Source: Drosophila persimilis (taxonomy: Eukaryota > Arthropoda > Insecta > Diptera > Drosophilidae). Taken from it: a DNA stretch of 64,000 nucleotides. Under the pieces are notes generated by a model. It did not search any database. It saw only the letters and a program-made list of their open reading frames with translations, and was not told the origin of the DNA. How positions within the stretch are numbered: the first letter of the stretch is position 1; every line of letters starts with the position of its first letter. Shown here piece by piece: positions 23,601 to 35,600 of this stretch. The position numbers were made by a program, and so were the translations under genes. The stretch spans positions 21,850,001-21,914,000 of the forward strand of contig NW_020825289.1 of NCBI RefSeq assembly GCF_003286085.1, read 5' to 3'.

Positions 23601-26600
23601 TTTAAAATTAGACAAATCAATCAATCAAAAGCAAATAGCGAACGAGAACAAGAGAACGAGAACCGAATAGCTGGCGGGGCGGTTATTATTTGAACAGAAA
23701 TTATAAGCAGGCCCTAGCCAGTCGAACGCCATGGGCAACGGATGTTCCAAATGCTGTCAGTGCAACGAACATAAACAGATCAACGGCACGCTGTCCTCGG
23801 CCTCGTCCGTCTACAGGAAAAGGTGAATCCTACATTTTAGCCATACATAAATAGATTTTATTCTTTCTCCCGCTCCGTACTGCCCCTTTACGTCTACTCA
23901 CACCGGATCATGGCCACTTCTTGGTGTGGCATTAATCTTTCACTTTCAGGAGCCGTGGGGAGATACCCATTGAGAACTCCGATCGCTTTCGGATAACGCA
24001 AACCAGCAATGCCGTCCAGCTGGCCGTGGAGCACGTGCAGCGGGAGGATGCCGGGCATTACACGCTGTTCGCACGAACGAAAAGCAACGATGTGGTGCGC
24101 AGGCACGTCGAACTCATTGTCGAGGACAGATCGACCGGAGACGATCCGCCTGTGTTCCTGCGGCGCCTGGTCGATCTCTCTGTCAAAGTGGGTACACGAA
24201 CACGTCTCCTCACCGAAATACGCAGCTCAACAGATCTTAAGGTACACAAAAAAACCAAAACAAATCAAAAACGAAGAAAATGGCCTCTCCGATATACAAC
24301 TATCGATACTTCATTGTCGACATTTTGCAACACAGTTTTGAGAATAGATAATTTGCAAATCACTTAATTATTATGCAATTTCGCAGCTTACATGGTACAG
24401 AAACGACAGGAGAGTGTGTGAGAATGATCGAATTACAGAGATCAACGAGGGCACGTTTCATTACCTGGAAGTGAGCCCCGTGACATTGGATGATGGCGGT
24501 CAGTGGATGCTGATGGCGGAAAATTTTGGCGGTCGAAACTCGTGTCTGGGCACTATGAACGTGCTGGTTCCCAAGGCGTACAAGACGCCCGAGTTTGTGG
24601 AGGAGCTGCGGGCCGTTCTGACAGAACAGGGAACTGTTTCGCTGGAGTGCAAGGTGGTGGGGGTGCCCACGCCACACTTGCGCTGGTTCAAGGACTCCAA
24701 GGAGATCAAGGCTGGCGATATCTTTGCACTGACCGCCAATGCCGATGATCCCACATCTCTCGGGACGTACACCTGCGAGGCGAGGAACTGCATGGGCGTC
24801 ACCTATTCTAGCTCCAAGGTTCATGTGGTGGGACGCGGCAGTCGGGAGGGCTCTCTAAAGCCAGCGGACAAGTGAGTCGAGTGCAGTACTCTTTAGTGCA
24901 GCAACTCTTCAGTGATGTTGATGCTGATTCTGATGCTTCTCTTTCTGCAGCGTTTCGAGCAATGCGCCGCCTCCGATATTCACAAACGAACTGCGGGACA
25001 TGAGCATCCACATCGGCGAGACAATCATTCTCGGCTGTCAAGGTGAGCAATACGCAGACGTCGTTCGTTTCGTGTCTGATCTCCTGTTGGCCCAGTGCCA
25101 AAGCATTTTTGTTTATCTTTCTCTCGAGCACTCGGACACTTGTGGTTCGCACTCGCATTCGTATTCGTATATCTGCGAATATAGTTCAATTCTCGCCGGC
25201 GCTTGTTTGTTTTTAGACCACGGCGATCGTGCTCTAGAAACTTGAACTCGATTAAATGGTTGGAATGCCTCAAATGTTGAGGCAGGTCAACAGCATCGCA
25301 TCACAGTGAGTGCGCGACCAAAACAAAACTGATAATTGCTTTGCTGCCTGCCTACCGAGAGAAGGAAATAAAAAATGCGGAGGCAGTGAGCGACAAACAA
25401 CAGACAATGTTCTCGCGCCTTTCGCTCTCACCATTGTATCATATCTTTGAGTATGCTAAAATTGTTTTCTTTTCAGTGGTGGTGCCGCCCTGGCCCAAGA
25501 GCGTCAGTTGGTACAACACGGATGGACGTGTGGAGACCGCCGAGCGATATAAACTGATTGAAGATGGCCTGGGCGTCTACATGATCGAGATTAAGCCATC
25601 GGAGTCCTGCGATGCCGGGGAATGGAAATGTGTGGTCACCAGCTTTGAGGGATGTGTGGGCATCTCCACCTGTGCAGTTAACATGGACAGTGAGTGAAGA
25701 TTAACGAGAGATTCTTTACGAAATTAATTTTGATAAATTCCTTTACAGTTCCCAGAAACTATCGCAAGCCTCGGTTCATGGAGAGCCTTCGTGCCGTTCT
25801 AACTGAAGAGGGTCTTGTCTCCTTTGAGTGTAAAGTGGTGGGCTTCCCAACGCCAGTGCTCAAATGGTTCAAGGATGGCCATGAATTGAAGCCTGGTGAT
25901 GTTTACCAGCTGACAGGAACCAATTCCCTGGGGACCTACTGCTGCATTGCGCGTAACTGCATGGGAGAGACGAGCAGTACGGCCGTGCTCACTGTGGAGG
26001 ACATACAAAATCAGCTTACCGATGAGGAGCGCATGGTATTCACGCAACAGAACCAGGCACCCAAGTTTCTGACGGGCCTAAAGAGCACCGATGCCAAAAT
26101 CAACGAACCCTTCCAGTTCAAGGTGGTGGTGAAGGCCACCCCGGATCCCATACTGTCCTGGTTTCGGGATGAGCTGCCCATCGATCCGAACGACAGATAT
26201 AATCACTATCGTGGCGAGAACGATGACTGCTGGCTGCTGGACATAAAGGCCGTCGAGTTTGTGGATCAGGCCGAATGGAAGTGTGTTGCCGTCAATGATT
26301 TTGGCACCAGCATAACGTCTTGCTTCCTTAAGCTTCAGATACCCCGGCACTATAAGAAGCCTCGCTTCCTCGAGTGTCTGAGAGCGGTGCTCACCGAGGA
26401 GGGAGCCGTAAATCTCGAGTGCAAGGTCATTGGCGTGCCCCAGCCGGTGCTCAAGTGGTATAAGGATGGTGTGGAACTGAAACCCGGCGATATTCATCGA
26501 ATCATCTCTGGCCAGGATGGCACTTGCTGCCTGGGCACGTACACATGCGAGGCCAGGAATTGCATGGGTGTCGTCGCCAGCTCTGCATCGCTGCTGGGCT

Positions 26601-29600
26601 TTGAGGACGCCCAAAGAAGTCAGAGCCAGGGCCAGAAGAGTGAGCCGCAGCACGAAAACGAGCTGCAGAGGAACTACTCGCTCTCCACAATTCAAGAGGA
26701 GCGCACATCCCAGATGTATGAGACGCCCGTTGGGGACATAACCATTGACGAGAAGGGTGATGTGTCATTCTCCTTCGATGGCAAAGAGGTCTCCGTTTCG
26801 CTCTACGAAACGCCGGATCTCACCGAGGAGGAGGCCCTCAAAATTGTCGAAATGTATGCAGATCAAATATCTGAGCACGTGACGGAGCACAATATCGTTG
26901 AGCTGCCACCGTTGCGCTTTGTCAAGGAGACTTCGCAGTCGGGAAAGCTACTGATGGAGGCTGTTGTCATTGATATAGCGCCCGAGTATTTCAGCCATGA
27001 GGAGGATATGCGCACCGAGGCGGATATGGATGACATATCAATTACAGAGATCACAGTGCATGGGTCGTCCGGAAGAGAAGGAAAACTCGACAAAGAGACG
27101 CAGCAATATGTGCAAGAATCCTTTGAGAAAATGGAGGAGGAACTGTCGCTGTCGGCCCCCATACGGAAGCGGAAAAAGTCGCGACCCACTGAGACAGATG
27201 AGTTCTTCAGCCTGTCCAAGGCCTCGGCATCGGGTAGCCAGGAAGGGGAGGAAGAGACATCGGATCTGCAGACCTTTGCCAGTGCCCAAATGTCCACATC
27301 ACAGAAGGTGGCCACCCATTCAGCATCTCAGGCCAGTCCGGAGCAGGACCCAGAGTCATTGTCGGCACCAAAGAGGAAAAAGTCCAAGAAGCCATCAGCC
27401 GACAGTGATTCATCAAAGACCAATGAGGATGAGGCACGGCTGCAGGACATTTCCGGTGCAGTGGGTGATGGTCTCTTGGTGACCCCAAAATCCCACCCAA
27501 AAGCAGTCACCGACGAGAGTGAAATCAATCGAAATCTTATGGCCCTAGTGCCCCTAGCAAAGCTTCTCAAGGTAATTGAGAAATATCTCACGGTAGTGGA
27601 GAACGAGGTGGTGGAGCAGTCCACCATGATGATGACGGCGGCTGCCGCAGATCAGAGCATTGCAATCATCCGTAACATTATTGATCCTATCAAGCAAATC
27701 GAATCGAAGCTACGCGTCTACTCTGGCGAGACACAGATCGATGGCCTCATCCAGTCCATGGACGAGGACATACGCAAACTCCACATGGGCTTGCAGGTAA
27801 TTGAAAAGTGTGTGGAGATAGATGAGACTGGGGCAACGCTCATACAGCGCACCAGTGTCTGCATCATTGACAGCGTAGCAGATCAAATGAAGCGGGCCCT
27901 GGAAGAGCTGAAAATCGTCAGCCGACGATTTGAGTCGGAGTGCCTAAGGGCACAAATAGAGCTCACCGCCGATGACATCCAGCAGGGGCTGGATATTACC
28001 CAGGGCACCATTAAGTCGCAGGCACTGCTTCAGGAGGCACAGGAATTGGAGGCAGCTAAGCATTTTACCGAAGCCGTCGAGAAGATGCAGGATGTGCCCG
28101 ACTCTGTATCCTTTGCCACCATATCGGAAGCCAATTTGCCCAGCGAAGCGAGCGCTCTCAAGGAGATTTGCCATCCAGTGGCAAGGATACAAGAGGCACT
28201 GGAACGTGTGGAGATGGAGCTCTCGCTGGAGGACTCGGAGGAGCAGATCTACAAGAAAGTGCATCAGAAAGTGCTCGAAAGCATTGTGGAGCCCATTAAA
28301 CAGCTGCAGAGTACCCTGCAGTCCATCGAAGACAAGACCGAATCCCTGGCAGGATCCGAGTCGATGGAGCAGAAAATCAATATGGCCATCCTTGATATTG
28401 TAACGCCGCCGCTGTTCGAGCTCAATAAGGGACTCGAGGTTATTCTTAACGAGAAATCTGACAGTGTGGAGGGAGGCATGCTTACAGTTAGCACCGTGGA
28501 ATCGATGGTGCCGCCCCTGCAGGAGATACAGAATGGCCTGGCGCAGCTAGGACAAGATCTGGAAAGTGGCCAGGCCGCGATGACTGAGGTGGCAGAGCAA
28601 GACCTCCGATCCGAGCCCGCACTGGATGTGGCCGATACGCAAAAACTCCTGCAGTCGTTTGCCCAGGCTGTTTTACATTTTGAAACTAACATTGAGAGGA
28701 TTTCGCCTCGCCTCTCGTCGAATGTGAAAGTCCGCTTGCTAAATCTGAAGGATGAGCTATCGGCATTGATTGGCACCATCCTAGACAGAGATATAACCAG
28801 GCATCACGTGGAGCTGCTCGACAGGCTCAAGCGGCCGGTGGATGAACTCAACTACTGTATTCGCCAGACAGAGGTCAAGACTATTTCCGGCTCGTTAGCA
28901 GATCTAATTGAGCCACTGAGCATGTTGCAGGATAATACCCAGAAGGGCCATGGCCTGCTACTCATTGCACGAGAGCCCGATCAGCAGGCACTGCAAACGC
29001 TCGACAACATTAGAAGCATCATTCGCAACGCAATTATCGATATTGAAGAGCACGAGTTTAAGATTCTTCAGCAAGAGATACAGGAGGATGAACAGCAGGC
29101 CTCGCAGCAGCAGGACAAATCATTTAGCGCTTTACGGCGAGTGCTCGAGACAAAAGTCTCCCTTGATGAGGCCATTAGTAACATTGAAACACTGCAGGTG
29201 GCATTAAACAAAATGACTGAAAGCCCCAGAGCCAGTGATATTCTCAAGGCATCCGCAAACGAAGCTCAAGTATCGCTTTTGCGTATCCTGCAGATTGCCA
29301 AGGGGCTGGCAACCTTCAGCGAGGCGGAGAGTACTCTCGACGTGAACGAGGCAAACACATCCAGACTCTTGTTCGAGTGTGGTAAAAGCTTTGCTGACCT
29401 GGCCAGAGCCCTTGATAATCCAGCAGCTCAGTTGGAAGGTGATTTCTTAAATGCCCTTCATCATTTTAGCGAACTTGTTGGCCAACAGAATCAGAGATCA
29501 GACGAGAAACTCAGCATAGCCGGTCCGCTCACTAGCCTGATTCAAGTGCTCGAAAGAGTTCACCCTTTGAGGGCATCTGTGGAAGATCTATCGGAAACAT

Positions 29601-32600
29601 TGGACGATGTCTCAGTGCTAAAGTCGATTGCAGAGTCATTGCCCACGGAGCCCGAAGCAGAGCCCTTAAGCGGCGAGAAACCTATACCAAATGTAGGTGC
29701 CTTGCTTGCAGACCTAAACCATGGAATAGCTTCGGTTTTATCTTATTGTGAAGACGTTGATGTGACTTCTCTAGCTAGCAATGCTGGCCAGCAGGTCCAT
29801 GCAGTGAAAGTCAAGATGCAGGCACTACAGAACAGCATCGCTCTGGTGCAGGAGACAAACTTCGTGGAGGCTGCTCATTCTTTGTCGGAGTCCAGTCATC
29901 AGGGCACTTTTGCCGAGGCCCTCTGCAGCCTGGAGCGCTGTGTCCTGCATGTGGAGGAGTGTATTGCCCACAGTGGAGTCGAGAATATAAGTGAACTGGA
30001 ACTTTCAAAACTTAAAACATTGGCCACACAGCTGCGCGATGTAAGGGAATACTGTGAACAGATCGATACTCATGTGTTGGAGCATGCCATCGATTTATCC
30101 ACGCAGGACGATATCTCGGACCTTAAGACCAGTGGGCATAAGCAAACCGTTTCGGATAACATCCAAGGGGTAGCTGCCGTGGAGGAAGAGCCAATGGTCG
30201 AATTTTTTAATATAAAGCAAGGTGTGGCGAGTGGCATCAAACAGCTCGAGGCCTGCCTGGAGGTCACCCAGACCGATGCCAGCAAAGAACTCCAGCAAGT
30301 GGGTGAAATAATGGAGCAGCTAAAGTCAGATCTAAAGAGCATTCAAGCCGCCCTTGTCTCGGACAACGATCAGCAGGAAACTGTCTTGGCTCAGGCGAAA
30401 ATAGCTCGGACCATGTTCAAATTGAAGGAGTGTCTAGTGCACACCTACGAATCGGGACTGGTTGACTCTTTGGAGAATGTGGAGAGTGCTTTCGAGGACA
30501 TACTACTTTCTTTGCCAGTTCTAGAGACACAATTGGCAGAGGAGATGTTTGGCAAAATCGAGCAAGTCTTCAAGAACTTCGTTGTCCATTGCCAGAGTGC
30601 AGAAGCACAGGAGCTTATCACCCTGAAGGCACCCATTGGGAATCTTTTGCATTCCATACAAGCTGTAGCCGCTCAACCCAACGTTGATGTTGATAAATCA
30701 TCTGCGGTAGTAGTTCAGCTACAGACTAGTCTGATGGCTGCATTCAGAAGTCTCAATGAGGTTAGCGAAGCGGCCAGCAGTGAACTATTGGGTGACCTGC
30801 TAAAAACCCAGACCAGCCTGGTGACCGTATTTGATTTCATTGAGAACAACGAGAACTCGATTCGAATCATAGAACTGTTGCAGGAAATCGATTCCATTAC
30901 TGGTGACTTGAACACCCTGAACCTGATTCCATTTGAACAGACAGTGCCCATAGACATTGGAATGATAATCGAAAACGTATCGTCAGGTAAAGCCTTCCTA
31001 ACTGAAATCGAGGAGGGACTGCAAGCCAACAATCCCCAAAGCATTCTTTTGCTCGACGAAAACACGGAGGATATTGCTCAGTTGGAAGCAACACTAATTC
31101 AAATAGAGAAAGAAATTCTTTGTCAGCCTCAACTAACGCAGATAACCGCACAGCAATTCACTCTCATAGAAACCCTGCAGCTGCAACTGAATAATCTCAA
31201 AGAGAAGCTAACAGAACTGAATGTTTCACTTGCTGAACTCCATAAAGAATCGGAATCGGCACAGGAATCAGAAGAGAAAGAGGTCCTTTGGGAAGACACT
31301 GAACCCGAAACCAAAAAGCCAAAGGTAATCGATGAACCTATTCCGTCAGCTGAGAAGGATGTCAGGCAAGATGATCAAAATGTAGATAGATATAGATATA
31401 TATCTGAGACTCCTGGACAGATATCAGAAGAAGAGGTCAAAGGAAGTGGGATGCCAGTTGAAGAACTGCAGGCCGATACTAAAAAAGAAATTCACACCGG
31501 GGAGGATGCTGACAAGAAGACACAAAAGTCAGAAACTTTGAAGGAAAAGTTCTTGGATCTATCCAAGGCACTTGCTCTCAACACAAATAGCGAGGCATTG
31601 AAATCAATTGTGACAGAAAGCCAAGATATTATCGAAAATATCAGTGATGTTGACAAGGTATCCAAGTCCATTTTTAAATTACGAGAACATATCGTTCACA
31701 CCTATGACGGAAAGCCAGGAAATGAACAATATGATAAGCAACTCGCGGAAGGGTTTATCGAAGACCTTCTTGCGGCCTGCCCAGACGCTGCTGAGCAACT
31801 AATTCACAACTATCTTAAGGAAATTAAGACAAATGTAATTTTAACTAAAGCTTCCATTCAGCTTATCGACGAGAGCGACATGTTCACCAAACCATCCTTG
31901 TTGGTGCCGAAACTAGTTAATCTGGAAAGGATTTCTGAGAAAATTCAGTCTACGCAACATTTAGATAAGTCATCTGAAAAGATGATCAGCTTGCAACAGA
32001 ATCTAATGGACATTTTTATAATACTTGATGACCTACTAGACGAAAAGACGGAAATCTTAAAGCCAAAGATTGATGAAATTAAGACGATTTTGCTCGGCGA
32101 GTATGACTATATTGAAAAGAAACAAGGAGATCTTCATACTGCTATTGTCCATGGAAAGATTCACAATGTTACGCAGAAGATGTTGAACATTTGTGAAGAT
32201 CTGAAAGACTTGATTGGCAAACAAACTCAACATAAGGAAGCAGAAGAAATTACAGAGCCTGAACTTCTTACCAAACAGATATCCGTAGAAAAGGTGGAAG
32301 ATATCAAGAAACTTGATGAAGAATCAAAACTTTCAGAGGCTAAGACTTTGGAGAAACAATCCATCCAAGAACAGCAACTGGATGATAAGATGCAGACGCA
32401 CGCTGAAGAGGATGCAGACAAGGCCAAGAAAGCTAAACTCTCTGACGTTCTTTCTGAAAAGATGTCTGAACTCGAAGAGAAAAAACTGGATGAGAAAACA
32501 CAAAAGAAAGCTGAGGACTATGCCAAAAAAATTACCCAACAGGCAGAAGATTCTGAGGTTGTTGCTGAAAAGATACCCGAAGAAAAGGTTGAAGAAAGCA

Positions 32601-35600
32601 AGAAGGTCGATGTCAAAGATTCCAAGGCTACGGCACAGAAAGCAAAGGCTCTGGAGAAGCAACAACTCGAGGATAAACAACTCGATGACAAGAAACAGAA
32701 ACAAACTGAGAAGGATGCCGAAAAGATGGTCCAGAAGGCAGAAGAATCTGAAGTTATTGCTGAAAAAATATCTGAAGAACAGGTAGAAGAAAGCAAGAAG
32801 GCCGATGTCAAGGATTCCGAGGCTAAGGTACAGAAAGCAAAGGCACTGGAGAAGCAACAACTCGAGGAGAAACAACTGGATGACAAGAAACACAAGCAAA
32901 CTGAGAAGGATGCCGAAAAGATGGTCCAGAAGGCAGAAGAATCTGAAGTTATTGCTGAAAAAATATCTGAAGAACAGGTAGAAGAAAGCAAGAAGGCAGA
33001 TGTCAAGGATGCCGAGGCTAAGGTACAGAAAGCAAAGGCACTGGAGAAGCAAGAACTCGAGGAGAAACAACTGGATGGGAAGAAACAGAAGCAAACTGAG
33101 AAGGATGCCGAAAAGATGGTCCAGAAGGCAGAAGAATCTGAGGTTGTTGCTGAAAAAATATCTGACGAACAGGTAGAAGAAAGCAAGAAGGCCGATGTCA
33201 AGGATTCCGAGGCTATGGCAGGAAAAGCAAAGGCACTGGAGAAGCAAGAACTCGAGGAGATACAACTGGATGGGAAGAAACAGAAGCAAACTGAGAAGGA
33301 TGCCGAAAAGATGGTCCAGAAGGCAGAAGAATCTGAGGTTGTTGCTGAAAAAATATCTGACGAACAGGTAGAAGAAAGCAAGAAGGCCGATGTCAAGGTT
33401 GCCGAGGCTAAGGCACAGAAAGAAAAGGCACTGGAGAAGCAAGAACTCGAGGAGAAACAACTGGATGGGAAGAAACAGAAGCAAACTGAGAAGGATGCCG
33501 AAAAGATGGTCCAGAAGGCAGAAGAATCTGAGGTTGTTGCTGAAAAAATATCTGACGAACAGGTAGAAGAAAGCAAGAAGGCCGATGTCAAGGATTCCGA
33601 GGCTATGGCAGGAAAAGCAAAGGCTCTGGAGAAGCAAGAACTCGAGGAGAAACAACTGGATGGGAAGAAAAAGAAGCAAACTGAGAAGGATGCCGAAAAG
33701 ATGGTCCAGAAGGCAGAAGAATCTGAGGTTGTTGCTGAAAAAATATCTGACGAACATGCAGAAGAAAGCAAGAAGGCAGATGTCAAGGATGCCGAGGCTA
33801 AGGCACAGAAAGGAAAGGCACTGGAGAAGCAAGAACTCGAGGAGAAACAACTGGATGGGAAGAAACAGAAGCAAACTGAGAAGGATGCCGAAAATATGGT
33901 CCAGAAGGCAGAAGAATCTGAGGTTGTTGCTGAAAAAATATCTGACGAACAGGTAGAAGAAAGCAAGAAGGCCGATGTCAAGGTTGCCGAGGCTAAGGCA
34001 CAAAAAGAAAAGGCACTGGAGAAGCAAGAACTCGAGGATAAACAACTGGATGAGAAGAAAGAGAAGCAAACTGAGAAGGATGCCGAAAAGATGGTCCAGA
34101 AGGCAGAAGAATCTGAGGTTGTTGCTGAAAAAATATCTGAAGAAAAACTTGAAGAAAGCAAGAAGGCAGATGTCAAGGATGCCGAGGCTAAGGCACAGAT
34201 AGCAAAGTCTCTGGAGAAGCAAGAACTCGAGGAGAAACAACTGGATGAGAAGAAACAGAAGCAAACTGAGAAGGGTGCCGAAAAGATGGTCCAGAAGGCA
34301 GAAGAATCTGAGGTTGTTGCTGAAAAAATATCTGAAGAAAAACTTGAAGAAAGCAAGAAGGCAGATGTCAAGGATGCCGAGGCTAAGGCACAGAAAGCAA
34401 AGGCTCTGGAGAAGCAAGAAATCGAGGAGAAACAACTGGATGAGAAGAAACAGAAGCAAACTGAGAAGGATGCCGAAAAGATGGTCCAGAAGGCAGAAGG
34501 ATCTGAGGTTGTTGCTGAAAAAATATCTGAAGAAAAACTTGAAGAAAGCAAGAAGGCAGATGTCAAGGATGCCGAGGCTAAGGCACAGAAAGCAAAGGCT
34601 CTGGAGAAGCAAGAAATCGAGGAGAAACAACTGGATGAGAAGAAACAGAAGCAAACTGAGAAGGATGCCGAAAAGATGGTCCAGAAGGCAGAAGGATCTG
34701 AGGTTGTTTCTGAAAAAATATCTGAAGAAAAACTTGAAGAAAGCAAAAAGGCAGATGTCAAGGATGCCGAGGCTAAGGCACAGAAAGCAAAGTCTTTGGA
34801 GAAGCAACAACTCGAGGAGAAACTACTGGATGACAAGAAACAGAAGCAAACTGAGAAGGATGCCGAAAAGATGGTCCAGAAGGCAGAAGGATCTGAGGTT
34901 GTTGCTGAAAAAATATCTGAAGAAAAACTTGAAGAAAACAAGAAGGCAGATGTCAAGGATGTCGAGGCTAAGGCACAGATAGCAAAGGCTCTGGAGAAGC
35001 AAGAACTCGAGGAGAAACAACTGGATGACAAGAAACAGAAGCAAACTGAGAAGGATGCCGAAAAGATGGCCCAGAAGGCAGAAGGATCTGAGGTTGTTGC
35101 TGAAAAAATATCTGAAGAAAAACTTGAAGAAAGCAAGAAGGCTGATGTCAAGGATGCCGAGGCTAAGGCACAGAAAGCAACGGCTCTGGAGAAGCAAGAA
35201 ATCGAGGAGAAACAACTGGATGAGAAGAAACGGAAGCAAACTGAGAAGGATGCCGAAAAGATGGTCCAGAAGGCAGAAGAATCTGAGGTTGTTGCTGAAA
35301 AAATATCTGACGAACAGGTAGAAGAAATCAAGAAGGCCGATGTCAAGGTTGCCGAGGCTAAGGCGCAGAAAGAAAAGGCACTGGAAAAGCAAGAACTCGA
35401 GGAGATACAACTGGATGAGAAGAAAGAGAAGCAAACTGAGAAGGATGCCGAAAAGATGGTCCAGAAGGCAGAAGAATCTGAGGTTGTTGCTGAAAAAATA
35501 TCTGAAGAAAAACTTGAAGAAAGCAAGAAGGCCGATGTCAAGGATTCCGAGGCTAAGGCACAGAAAGCAAAGTCTTTGGAGAAGCAACAACTCGAGGAGA

